Assembly (NCBI GenBank): GCA_009918675.1 | Contig: RGDM01000001.1 | Span: 1-64,000 of the forward strand | Direction of reading: 5' to 3' | Length of the DNA: 64,000 nucleotides | From: a bacterium | GTDB taxonomy: Bacteria > Bdellovibrionota_B > Oligoflexia > Silvanigrellales > Silvanigrellaceae | The notes under the pieces: generated by a model | The model's database searches: none | Told to the model about the DNA's origin: nothing | What the model saw: only the letters and a program-made list of their open reading frames with translations | In this document: positions 42,427 through 50,705 of the stretch, piece by piece | Layout: each line of letters opens with the position of its first letter | Numbering within the stretch: position 1 is the stretch's first letter | Program-made: the position numbers and the translations under genes

Positions 42427-43623
42427 TTAGCCTTGCACAGTCGAAACTGTACCAGCACCAACCGTGCGGCCACCTTCGCGAATCGCGAAGCGCAGACCTG
42501 GCTCCATAGCGACTGGAGTAATCAGCTCAACGCTGATTTCCACGTTGTCACCAGGCATAACCATTTCCACGTTTGCTGGAAGCTCAACCACACCAGTCAC
42601 GTCCGTAGTACGGAAGTAGAACTGAGGACGGTAGCCCTTGAAGAATGGCTTATGACGTCCACCTTCGTCTTTGTTCAAGATATAAACTTGAGCCTTGAAC
42701 TTGCTGAAAGGCTTGATCGAGCCAGTCTTGGCAAGAACTTGTCCGCGCTCAACTTCCTCACGCTTGGTACCACGGAGCAGAACGCCCACGTTGTCACCAG
42801 CTTGACCTTGGTCGAGGATCTTGCGGAACATTTCAACACCAGTACAGGTCGTCTTGGTCGTTGGACGAATACCAACGATTTCGATTTCGTCTCCAGTCTT
42901 GACGATGCCTTGTTCAACACGACCGGTCACTACTGTTCCACGGCCAGAGATTGAGAACACGTCTTCGATTGGCATCAAGAAAGGCTTGTCGAGAGGACGC
43001 GCTGGCTCAGCGATGTATGTATCGACTGCGTCCATGAGCTCGAAAATGCATTTGCTTGCCGCGTCGTCACGCGCGCCGGTGCCCTTTTCAAGAGCGCCAA
43101 GAGCAGAACCGCGAACGATTGGAGTGTCGTCACCAGGGAACTTGTACTTGCTGAGGAGGTCGCGAACTTCCATCTCAACGAGGTCAATGAGCTCTGGGTC
43201 GGCGATGTCGCACTTGTTCAAGAAGACAACGATGAACGGAACGCCCACCTGGCGAGCCAAGAGGATGTGTTCACGTGTCTGAGGCATTGGACCGTCAGTT
43301 GCAGCAACGACGAGAATCGCGCCGTCCATCTGAGCAGCACCGGTAATCATGTTCTTAACGTAGTCCGCGTGCCCGGGGCAGTCCACGTGAGCATAGTGAC
43401 GTTTGTCGGTCTCATACTCGATGTGGGAGGCGTTGATAGTAATACCGCGCGCCTTCTCTTCGGGTGCCTTGTCGATTTCATCGAACTTCGTAGCGACCTT
43501 GTTGAATGCCTTCGCCAACACGGACGAGATCGCTGCTGTGAGCGTCGTCTTACCGTGGTCAACGTGACCGATTGTACCGATGTTCATATGAGGCTTGGAG
43601 CGCTCAAATTTTTCCTTTGCCAC
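42427..43623 (-). CDS. tuf: translation elongation factor Tu
   Basis: EF-Tu, the GTPase that brings aminoacyl-tRNA to the ribosome; 398 residues. GHVDHGKTT (P-loop), [21 protein letters not shown] (G3) and FLNKCDIAD (G4) are exact, and domains II and III are complete to the C-terminus. It starts with GTG after GGAGGAAGCCGCG. Codon choice is biased to abundant tRNAs, as expected for high expression. It is not beside fusA or rpsJ but 2 kb from secE-nusG on the opposite strand. Confidence 0.98.
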   Translation of the reverse strand: MAKEKFERSKPHMNIGTIGHVDHGKTTLTAAISSVLAKAFNKVATKFDEIDKAPEEKARGITINASHIEYETDKRHYAHVDCPGHADYVKNMITGAAQMDGAILVVAATDGPMPQTREHILLARQVGVPFIVVFLNKCDIADPELIDLVEMEVRDLLSKYKFPGDDTPIVRGSALGALEKGTGARDDAASKCIFELMDAVDTYIAEPARPLDKPFLMPIEDVFSISGRGTVVTGRVEQGIVKTGDEIEIVGIRPTTKTTCTGVEMFRKILDQGQAGDNVGVLLRGTKREEVERGQVLAKTGSIKPFSKFKAQVYILNKDEGGRHKPFFKGYRPQFYFRTTDVTGVVELPANVEMVMPGDNVEISVELITPVAMEPGLRFAIREGGRTVGAGTVSTVQG

Positions 43624-43694
43624 CGCGGCTTCCTCCAGACATTAAAACGATTTAGAACCGCCCCGAATGTCCTAAGGGCGGGCACGGTGGGCCA

Positions 43695-43723
43695 GTGATA
43701 CAAAACCTGTTTTCAAATTGCAA
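43695..43723 (-). promoter_or_regulatory. possible sigma-70 promoter of tuf
   Basis: On the minus strand TTGCAA, a 17-base spacer, then TATCAC, about 70 bp before the tuf start. Four of six bases match each consensus hexamer, and the spacing is ideal. The match is suggestive only. Confidence 0.4.
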
Positions 43724-43749
43724 CCGGCGCGGCGGGCTTTTTGACCATC

Positions 43750-44235
43750 CTAAATATCGTCAGAATCCCCCATATTTCGATCAACCCTCCGTCTCACCAA
43801 CAACTCTCGCAAGGCGCGGTGCCTCTGCAACGCAGAGGGGTCGTCGGTTGGCAATTCCCCAAGTTGTCGCAGTCTGTCCGCGTTGTAGAAGGAGTCAAAC
43901 GATACTGTGGGCTGCTCAATGAGGTCAGGCGTCACCGGAAAAGTTGCCTCCAAAGGAATACTTTTCACGATCCTCCACCAACTCCCCAAAAAGACAAAGA
44001 GAAGTGCAACAAGAATTGCTGATGAAGAGAGCTTAAAAAGTCCGAAGGCTACTGGAATTACGATGAACAGCAGCCCCGCGACAAACAGTTGAATCCCGGC
44101 ATAAGTCCAGGCATTTAAACTGTCGCGGCGCCAAGTCCTAAGGTTTACAGGAAGCATCAAAAAGACAAATTGGGCGCTGATGGCAGCCGTGACTGGAAGA
44201 TAATTATAAACGATGTCGACCCAAACCAGCTTCAT
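43750..44235 (-). CDS. hypothetical inner-membrane protein
   Basis: A 161-residue protein with about three hydrophobic segments: LPVTAAISAQFVFLMLPV, AWTYAGIQLFVAGLLFIVIPV and SSAILVALLFVFLGSW, then a cytosolic or periplasmic tail of about 60 charged residues ending RRRVDRNMGDSDDI. No family recognised. GGAGGCGCAACCC precedes the chosen ATG; a longer in-frame reading back to 44349 lacks a binding site and would overlap the next divergent gene. It lies upstream of tuf on the same strand, but tuf appears to have its own promoter. Confidence 0.65.
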   Translation of the reverse strand: MKLVWVDIVYNYLPVTAAISAQFVFLMLPVNLRTWRRDSLNAWTYAGIQLFVAGLLFIVIPVAFGLFKLSSSAILVALLFVFLGSWWRIVKSIPLEATFPVTPDLIEQPTVSFDSFYNADRLRQLGELPTDDPSALQRHRALRELLVRRRVDRNMGDSDDI

Positions 44236-44347
44236 GGGTTGCGCCTCCGGACTGTGTCCCTTAACTTCTTCGGCCCATGGGACGTGAATGTTCGCGACAT
44301 GTTCGTCGCAACGACGCAAATCTGACACCCTGCAAGGAATCACAGCC

Positions 44348-45358
44348 ATGAAGCTCTACATGATCCCCAGCTGCCCGTTTGTTCACCGAGTCCTCATGGC
44401 TTGCGAATTGCGCGGTATTGGCAGCGAATTGATTCAACGTGTTGAAATTGATCTCAACAACCCTCCAAAAGAAATGCTTGCGATAAATCCTTCCGGAAGT
44501 GTTCCAACCCTCGAGTTTGCTGCGGATGATGGGTTTAATGAAAGCCTGGTGATCATGGAGTTTCTCGATTCAATCGATACTCCAGGACCGCGTTTATACG
44601 GCAACTCAGCCAAAGAAATAGCAATGACGAAAATTGAAATTGAAGCTGCCAACTCCCAGCTCTTAGGACCAATTCAACAAGCACTTTATTCGCAAGGAAA
44701 CATCAATGCTCTGCGCGCAAGTCAAGAGCGAATTGAAAAAGGTTGGCGTTGGCTAGACGAGTCTCTCTTGCGCAAAGGTGGAACTTTTTTCGGCGGCACT
44801 CAGATCAACGCTGCCGATGTGCTGCTTGCGCCGTTTTTGGTGCGATGGACCTCACTTTTAAAGTTTATCCCGAACCTTCCCTCGCCTGCAAAAGGGAGTT
44901 GTGCTGATAAATATCTGAGCTCTATTGAAAACCATCCTGCACTTTTGAAAATTCTTCCCTCAGCGGATTCTCTGCGAGAAACCACTCGCCGATTTATAAC
45001 ACCTCACCCGCTTCTCAAATCGGTGATCGACGCGCCACGCTCTCTCATTGGCAACCCAACGAATGTTTTAAGCGCTCAATCTGCAGCCCTAAATGAATGG
45101 ACACTCGAACATGACGGTCAAGGTCAATGTCTCAAGGCGAAATTCTTGTTCAAAAATCATTCAGACGCAGTCAACAAATTAAAATGGTTGCACGACACTC
45201 AGGAAACAACCGACCATCACACGAGCTTTATTTTGCGTGACTTTGCTCATATTGAAATCACCCTCGTAACGCATGAACCAAAATGGGGAGTGACAGAAAA
45301 AGACCTTGCACTTGCCAAAGCCATCCAAGCCTATTTCACAGAAGGCCAATTGCCATGA
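44348..45358 (+). CDS. glutathione S-transferase fused to a pterin-carbinolamine dehydratase domain
   Basis: A 336-residue fusion. Residues 1-215 form a GST: MIPSCPFVHRV (Cys9 in an omega-like CPF site), NPSGSVPTLEF (cis-Pro glutathione site), FNESLVIMEFL, then a helical C-domain with QINAADVLLAPFL. Residues 248-332 match pterin-4a-carbinolamine dehydratase (DCoH/PhhB): LNEWTLEHDGQGQ, FLFKNHSDAV, DHHTSFIL (His290, His291), and ITLVTHEPKWGVTEKDL (His309), so all three catalytic His are kept. AAGGAATCACAGCC precedes the ATG. It overlaps mtnA by ATGA, making it the first gene of a methionine-salvage operon. What the two activities do there is unknown. Confidence 0.82.
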   Translation: MKLYMIPSCPFVHRVLMACELRGIGSELIQRVEIDLNNPPKEMLAINPSGSVPTLEFAADDGFNESLVIMEFLDSIDTPGPRLYGNSAKEIAMTKIEIEAANSQLLGPIQQALYSQGNINALRASQERIEKGWRWLDESLLRKGGTFFGGTQINAADVLLAPFLVRWTSLLKFIPNLPSPAKGSCADKYLSSIENHPALLKILPSADSLRETTRRFITPHPLLKSVIDAPRSLIGNPTNVLSAQSAALNEWTLEHDGQGQCLKAKFLFKNHSDAVNKLKWLHDTQETTDHHTSFILRDFAHIEITLVTHEPKWGVTEKDLALAKAIQAYFTEGQLP

Positions 45359-46476
45359 CCATCGCAAACTCAACTCCAAAACGCCTTGAAGCCATTCGCT
45401 ATCAACGCGGTGAACTGTTTCTTTTAGATCAACTCAAACTTCCTCATCACACTGAATTTTTTTCTGTCAGGAATTCTGTTGAAGGTGCTCAAGCGATTGC
45501 CTTGATGAAGGTACGCGGCGCGCCGGCGATAGCAGTCACGGCTGCATTGAGTTTGGCGGTTGAAATGCCCGCGCTTGCAAATAGCCATTCAGCATTAAAA
45601 TCTTTCGCGCAAGCAATCGAAGAACGCCTTGAAACTCTCGGCAAAAGTCGTCCAACGGCAGTGAATTTATTTCAGACGATTGGTCAGCTGAGAGAGATAT
45701 TAGCGCTTGGGCTTTCAACGCTCCCGGACACAACGCAAGGCGTTAAAACTCTAGCCGAAAATATCGTCAATTACGCAGAAAGCATGCTGGAAAAAGATCT
45801 TTCTGACAACCGCGCTATTGGTGCTTTTGGGGCTGACTTATTTAAAAATTCTGGAAGCAAGTCGCTTCGAATCCTGACCCACTGCAACACCGGCAGCTTA
45901 GCAACTGTAGGATATGGCACAGCACTGGGTGTGATTCGTGCCTTGCATGAGCGCAATCAACTCGCACACGCCTATGCCACAGAAACAAGACCTTACAATC
46001 AAGGCGCACGATTGACGGCATTTGAGCTCGTATTCGAACAAATTCCTGCAACTTTGATTACCGATTCCATGGCATCATTTCTGATGGCGCGTGAAAAAAT
46101 TGATGCAGTTGTTGTCGGTGCAGACCGAGTGGTTGCCAACGGTGATACGGCAAACAAAGTTGGCACCTACCAGCTCGCAATCGCAGCTAAACACCACGAT
46201 GTTCCCTTCTATGTGGCAGCACCCGTGACATCAATCGATACGACGCTCGCATCTGGTCATGAAATTCATATCGAAGAGCGTCCATCCCAAGAATTAACTC
46301 ACATCTTCGGCCAACGAATTGCTGCAGACGGAATTGGAGTTTGGAATCCTTCCTTTGATGTCACTCCGTCAAAACTTATCTCCGGAATCATTACTGAGGT
46401 TGGAGTCATTTACCACCGCGCCTTGGACACAACCATTGATGTCAGAGAGTTCTTGAAAGGAAAAGGACTGCGATGA
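45355..46476 (+). CDS. mtnA: S-methyl-5-thioribose-1-phosphate isomerase
   Basis: MtnA isomerises MTR-1-P to MTRu-1-P in methionine salvage. It has 373 residues. KVRGAPAIAVTAALSLAV, LTHCNTGSLATVGYGTALG (catalytic Cys region), TETRPYNQGARLTAFEL and VVGADRVVANGDTANKVGT (catalytic Asp) are all typical. The relation to eIF2B-like proteins is clear, but the RPYNQGAR signature marks true MtnA. It is coupled to the GST/PCD gene before and the RuBisCO-like gene after (ATGA overlaps on both sides). Confidence 0.96.
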   Translation: MTIANSTPKRLEAIRYQRGELFLLDQLKLPHHTEFFSVRNSVEGAQAIALMKVRGAPAIAVTAALSLAVEMPALANSHSALKSFAQAIEERLETLGKSRPTAVNLFQTIGQLREILALGLSTLPDTTQGVKTLAENIVNYAESMLEKDLSDNRAIGAFGADLFKNSGSKSLRILTHCNTGSLATVGYGTALGVIRALHERNQLAHAYATETRPYNQGARLTAFELVFEQIPATLITDSMASFLMAREKIDAVVVGADRVVANGDTANKVGTYQLAIAAKHHDVPFYVAAPVTSIDTTLASGHEIHIEERPSQELTHIFGQRIAADGIGVWNPSFDVTPSKLISGIITEVGVIYHRALDTTIDVREFLKGKGLR

Positions 46477-47651
46477 ACTTTAGTCCTAAGAACTCAAACA
46501 TCGTTGCTTCGAGAAAAACAAACGACCCACATGCATTGGTCACCTATCGTGCCGATAAAAGCATGCATGGTGCTGAAATCTTCGAAGAGATTGCAATTGG
46601 CCAGACCATTGGCGCATGGGATGAACGCTACGTTGACGCTGAAGTCATGCGGCAAAAAGTGGCCAAGATTGTTCAGCTGAATGATTGCGACACCCACCTG
46701 GAAGCCACAATCGCTTTCCCTCTGCAGGCATGGAACTCGGACCTCAGCTGGTTGCTCACTCTCGTTTTTGGGAAAATGAGTTTTTATCCGGGCGTCACGC
46801 TTTCACGCTTGAGTTTCGAAGATGGATGTTTTTTCGAAAATGGACTGCAAGGACCTCTTCACACACTCGAAATGCTCCGCGTAAAAACAGATGCAGTGGC
46901 AAACAAACCGCTATTGATGGGAATTCTTAAACCAAACGTCGCCATGAGCGCAGACGCCTTGGAACGACTTTATTGCGAAGTTGCAGAGGCTGGTGTCCAC
47001 TTGGTAAAAGATGACGAAATCCGCCACGACTCAAACTTCGATGAAACTCTCCGCAGAGTTGAAAAAGTTGCTAATCGTAAAGCCCAACAGAACCTAAAAA
47101 CCATGTATGTTGTTCATGCTCCCATCAATGCCTACTCGGCCTCTTCCCTGAAAGAGTGGAGCTCGTCGCTTAAAAGAGCTGGAGCGGACGCACTGCTGAT
47201 CAATGTCTGGACTGTTGGGTTAAGTCTTCTTCAGGAACTGCGGCGAGTCTGCGATCTGCCCCTTGTTGCGCATCCTGCTCTTGCCGGTGCTCTTGGACAA
47301 GGACGTACTTCTGATGCAATAGACCCTGCAGTGACTTTGGCTAGTTTTATGCGCGCAGCAGGTGCTGACCTCACTCTTTTTCCAAGTCCGTATGGAAAAA
47401 TCGGTCTTCCCCGTGCAACCGCACTCGAGATCGCAAACACATGTCGAGCTAAATGGCCTGCGCACACTCTTCCGCTGATCCCAGTTCCAAGCGCAGGGAT
47501 TAAGCCAGAGCACGTTGAGCAAGCATGTAAAGATTTTGGGAATGATTTTATCCTAAATGCGGGAACGGCGATCTTTGCAAGCGGACGCTCGATACGCGAA
47601 TCGGCGCAGGATTTTCTGCAACGCTTGGAGACCTTTTATCATGCGGAGTGA
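46473..47651 (+). CDS. mtnW: RuBisCO-like protein (MtnW-type enolase candidate)
   Basis: A 392-residue form IV RuBisCO. In Bacillus-type salvage MtnW enolises 2,3-diketo-5-methylthiopentyl-1-phosphate. GILKPNVAMS (Lys153; RuBisCO has KPK here), LVKDDEIRHD (Lys179 to be carbamylated, Asp181 and Glu182 metal ligands), and LVAHPALAGALG match the family. The CO2-fixing loop-6 lysine motif is not seen, so it should not be a carboxylase. Placement between mtnA and mtnB supports the enolase role. The alternative is the MTRu-1-P isomerase RLP of Rhodospirillum, which mtnB makes less likely. mtnX and mtnD are not in the window. Confidence 0.88.
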   Translation: MNFSPKNSNIVASRKTNDPHALVTYRADKSMHGAEIFEEIAIGQTIGAWDERYVDAEVMRQKVAKIVQLNDCDTHLEATIAFPLQAWNSDLSWLLTLVFGKMSFYPGVTLSRLSFEDGCFFENGLQGPLHTLEMLRVKTDAVANKPLLMGILKPNVAMSADALERLYCEVAEAGVHLVKDDEIRHDSNFDETLRRVEKVANRKAQQNLKTMYVVHAPINAYSASSLKEWSSSLKRAGADALLINVWTVGLSLLQELRRVCDLPLVAHPALAGALGQGRTSDAIDPAVTLASFMRAAGADLTLFPSPYGKIGLPRATALEIANTCRAKWPAHTLPLIPVPSAGIKPEHVEQACKDFGNDFILNAGTAIFASGRSIRESAQDFLQRLETFYHAE

Positions 47652-48300
47652 ACGCAAGTACCGTTATGATGCCAGTGGACAGTTGCCACTCTCATTATAT
47701 GAGCAAATCAAATTATCGCAGCTCTGTGATGTCGCCGTACGACTTGATAAACGCGGCGCAATTCCAGCAACGAGCAGCAATTTCAGCTTGCGCCGCAATG
47801 GCGAGTCACTCTTGATTTCAAGATCTGGCAAACATAAGCGCTTACTCACGCCGAGTGATTTTCTTCTCGTGGATTTTCAAGGCAAGCCCTGCGCAGCGGT
47901 TGCTCCCAAACCAAGCGATGAAACGCTACTCCATGCGCTTATCTATAAACAATGTCCTTGGATACAATCTGTAATTCACTGCCATGCACCAGAACTCGAA
48001 GCGCTTGCTCCGCCGAGTGCACAAATCGAGGGGCACGAACTGCTCAAAGCACTTGGGGCCCCTGGACACGAAAGTCCTTGGCTCATCTCAGTCTTTAAAA
48101 ACAATCAAGATATGAAAGTGCTTGCTGAACAAGTTGACAAACAACTGTTCAAAAAAAGCAAACACGGCCATGGACCAGTTATGTTCGTCCTCGCTCAACA
48201 TGGTGTCTACTGCGGCGGAGAGACAGTTGAACGAGCAGAGACCTACCTCGAGTCCTTGCTTCATCTGCTAAAGCACTCCAAAGTGATTCAAAACAAATGA
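47641..48300 (+). CDS. mtnB: methylthioribulose-1-phosphate dehydratase
   Basis: MtnB is a zinc-dependent class II aldolase-fold enzyme that dehydrates MTRu-1-P to the diketone. It has 219 residues. GAIPATSSNFSLR is the phosphate-binding opening, and KPSDETLLHALIYKQ and VIHCHAPELEAL hold the acid and two zinc His. VLAQHGVYCGGETVERA supplies the last His. Its start lies 11 bp inside the previous gene. With mtnA and the RuBisCO-like gene it covers three successive steps. Confidence 0.92.
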   Translation: MRSERKYRYDASGQLPLSLYEQIKLSQLCDVAVRLDKRGAIPATSSNFSLRRNGESLLISRSGKHKRLLTPSDFLLVDFQGKPCAAVAPKPSDETLLHALIYKQCPWIQSVIHCHAPELEALAPPSAQIEGHELLKALGAPGHESPWLISVFKNNQDMKVLAEQVDKQLFKKSKHGHGPVMFVLAQHGVYCGGETVERAETYLESLLHLLKHSKVIQNK

Positions 48301-48317
48301 CGGTAGAGGAACTTGGC

Positions 48318-48683
48318 ATGCCGATTTCCATTCTCACACTTTTAGGAATTGGACTCGCCGCTGGGATACTCAGCGGGCTTGTCGGAATTGGCGGCGGATT
48401 GGTCATTGTTCCGCTGTTGGTGATGCTTGGTGGAATGACTCAAATTTCAGCACAAGGAACATCCATTGGCGCCTTGATTCTGCCGGTCGGAATTTTCGCC
48501 GCTATGAAATATTACCGCGCTGGAAATCTCGATATCCGTTCTTCACTTTACATTGCATTCGCAATGGCCTTGGGCGCCTATTTGGGCGCAACCCTGGCCC
48601 TTCAGCTGCCTCAGGACACACTCAAAAAGATTTTTGGTATCGTCCTTGTCTCGGCTGGTCTCAAATTTCTGATCGGCAAGTGA
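48318..48683 (+). CDS. half-size TauE/SafE-type membrane protein
   Basis: A 121-residue protein with four membrane segments, equal to one half of a normal TauE/SafE (sulphite exporter-like) transporter. GLAAGILSGLVGIGGGLVIVPLL near residue 12 is the family repeat signature, seen once instead of twice. It would need to dimerise. Substrates of the family are organosulphur anions, which suits its position behind mtnB. GAGGAACTTGGC favours the ATG chosen; an earlier ATG overlapping the mtnB stop is possible. Confidence 0.8.
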   Translation: MPISILTLLGIGLAAGILSGLVGIGGGLVIVPLLVMLGGMTQISAQGTSIGALILPVGIFAAMKYYRAGNLDIRSSLYIAFAMALGAYLGATLALQLPQDTLKKIFGIVLVSAGLKFLIGK

Positions 48684-48716
48684 GTGCCGCCACACAAACT
48701 TCATTTTGGAGCATCT

Positions 48717-50348
48717 ATGTCTACGACACAAAGACCTTCTGTCGCTTATTTCTGCATGGAGTACGGGCTTGATACGGCTCTTAAAATTTATTGTGGCGGT
48801 CTTGGGATCCTGGCCGGCGACACGCTCAAGGGTGCAAAAGACAACAACTTGCCTCTCGTTGGCATCGGGCTCAAATGGAAACAAGGATACACCGAGCAAA
48901 GAATTGGAGCCGACGGAAAGCCATTCGACTGCTATCACAATTTTCAATATCCAGAGCTTAAAGACACAGGTGTTAAGGTCACCGTCAAAATTCGCCAAAA
49001 CGATGTGACCTGCAAAGTCTGGTTGTGCGACGCGTACAACAACGCTCCACTTTATCTGCTCGACACCGATATACCTGAAAATGTAGACAAATGGATCACC
49101 GGCCAGCTTTATGGCTGGTTTGGTGAAGAGCGGATTGCGCAAGAGATTGTTTTAGGTGTTGGTGGCGTGCGTGCATTACAAGCGCTTGGACATCATGTTG
49201 ATGTTTATCACTTTAATGAAGGCCATGCGGCGCTCGCAGGAATCGAACTGATCCGACAAAAGATGGCGCAAGGACAAAACTTCGATTCTGCATGGCAGCA
49301 AACTCGCCAACAGATCGTTTTTACAACTCACACGCCCATCAAAGAAGGCAACGAGCACCACAACCACGAAATTCTCCAATACATGGGTGCAAATCTTGGC
49401 TTGAGTATTGAACAACTCTACAGAATTGGCGGCACGCCATTCAACATGACTGTTGCCGGACTGCGACTGTCGCGCAATTCAAATGCCGTTGCCCAACTTC
49501 ACGCAGAAACGGCAAACATGATGTGGAGCGATGTGCAAGGTCGTTCGTCGATCGTCGGCATCACAAATGGCATCCACATTCCGACATGGGTCGACGAGCG
49601 TATGCGTCGTTCCTTTGCAAATTTGCAGGACATGTGGACTGCTCACCAAAACGTTAAAAAAGACACTATTGCCTTCATCAAACAACGCAGCGGCGTGGAA
49701 TTAAATCCAGATTCTCTGCTTATTGGTTTCTCGCGTCGAGCTGCTCCATATAAGCGTAGTAACTTGATCTTCGCATACGAAAACAAGCTTGGCGAAATGC
49801 TAAAATCAGGCAAAGTGCAAATTGTCTTTTCTGGCAAAGCCCATCCCCTCGACGACACCGGTAAAGCCATTGTTCACAACCTCGTGCAAATGTCGCGGCA
49901 ATATCCAAACAGCGTGGTTTTCCTTGAAAACTATGACATGGACATTGGTCGCGCCCTCACCCGCGGTTGCGATGTGTGGCTGAACAATCCACGCCGTCCA
50001 CTTGAAGCCTGCGGAACTTCAGGAATGAAGGCTGCCATGAACGGAGTTCTCAACGTCAGCATTCTTGATGGCTGGTGGCCAGAAGCCTGCAAGAACGGAG
50101 TCAATGGCTGGGCGATTGGTGATGAACAAGTACCACCCAATGTCGCGGCGCAAGATGAGCGCGATGCACTGGCACTTTATAAAGTGCTCGTCGATGAAGT
50201 CATTCCAACGTTCTACAACGATCGGACACGCTGGTTGAATATGATGAAGGCAAGCATTGACTCGTGCACTCAACCCTTTTCTGTCGACCGTATGCTGACC
50301 GAATATTATGAAAACCTTTACAAGGCCCAAGCGCAGATTATTGGCTAA
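48717..50348 (+). CDS. glgP: alpha-glucan (glycogen/maltodextrin) phosphorylase
   Basis: A short GT35 phosphorylase, 543 residues, releasing glucose-1-phosphate from alpha-1,4-glucans. VAYFCMEYGLD and YCGGLGILAGDTLKGA form the N-terminal substrate region. VYHFNEGHAAL, GITNGIHIPTW, SRRAAPYKRSNL and EACGTSGMKAAMNG (the PLP-linked Lys) are diagnostic of the compact archaeal/bacterial type. It lacks the long N-terminal regulatory part of E. coli GlgP. TTTTGGAGCATCT fixes the start. It may be at the end of the salvage operon (33 bp gap), without a functional link. Confidence 0.94.
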   Translation: MSTTQRPSVAYFCMEYGLDTALKIYCGGLGILAGDTLKGAKDNNLPLVGIGLKWKQGYTEQRIGADGKPFDCYHNFQYPELKDTGVKVTVKIRQNDVTCKVWLCDAYNNAPLYLLDTDIPENVDKWITGQLYGWFGEERIAQEIVLGVGGVRALQALGHHVDVYHFNEGHAALAGIELIRQKMAQGQNFDSAWQQTRQQIVFTTHTPIKEGNEHHNHEILQYMGANLGLSIEQLYRIGGTPFNMTVAGLRLSRNSNAVAQLHAETANMMWSDVQGRSSIVGITNGIHIPTWVDERMRRSFANLQDMWTAHQNVKKDTIAFIKQRSGVELNPDSLLIGFSRRAAPYKRSNLIFAYENKLGEMLKSGKVQIVFSGKAHPLDDTGKAIVHNLVQMSRQYPNSVVFLENYDMDIGRALTRGCDVWLNNPRRPLEACGTSGMKAAMNGVLNVSILDGWWPEACKNGVNGWAIGDEQVPPNVAAQDERDALALYKVLVDEVIPTFYNDRTRWLNMMKASIDSCTQPFSVDRMLTEYYENLYKAQAQIIG

Positions 50349-50705
50349 TCATCTCCACCTTGGCTTTGTTTCGAGACATACCTAGAACTGCAACACTTTG
50401 GCGAACAACCTGTCCGATTGAGGACGAGTTGTTCGCCCGTTTATTATGAGAGCCATTCCAAATTCTAATCAGTCGAGAGCAATGCCCCACGAATGCAGCT
50501 CGCGCATGGCTGTTGTTTGGTCTGCTGAATGTTTGAATAAGTTGATGCGAGTTCAATGAACGCTCTCCTTGCCGTCAAGAGCGAAGCAAGAGTCTTGCGC
50601 GATTCGACAACAACTCACGCAACGTTCAGGAATATTTAGCAAAAACAAAAAAACTCGAATTCAATTTCAGCCGATCCGATCCGATTTTGTGTGGAGGTTT
50701 GAAGC
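50349..50705. other. intergenic region glgP to VWA gene
   Basis: About 357 bp with no convincing gene. The first 90 bp hold the terminator-like hairpin of glgP. The rest has a 6-bp dyad (CGCTCT...AGAGCG, around 50570) and ends in GATCCGATCCGAT just before the VWA gene's ribosome binding site, GGAGG. The VWA promoter is presumably here, but no clear -10/-35 pair stands out. Confidence 0.5.
50400..50437. terminator. terminator-like hairpin after glgP
   Basis: GGCGAACAAC pairs with GTTGTTCGCC perfectly; inside it GTCC pairs with GGAC after two mismatched bases; loop GATTGA. It starts 52 bp after the glgP stop and is followed by CGTTTATT rather than a full T tract, so termination may be partial. 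Confidence 0.6.

Noticed and set aside
42433-43562. Long open frames opposite tuf
   Set aside because: Antisense shadows produced by the strong codon bias of tuf; they lack binding sites and domains.
44236-44347. N-terminal extensions of both divergent genes into each other
   Set aside because: The later starts have good binding sites and fit the GST fold and the first membrane segment.
47557-47640. Extended MtnB N-terminus
   Set aside because: It would overlap the RuBisCO-like coding region by about 95 bp; the ATG at 47641 matches the usual family start.
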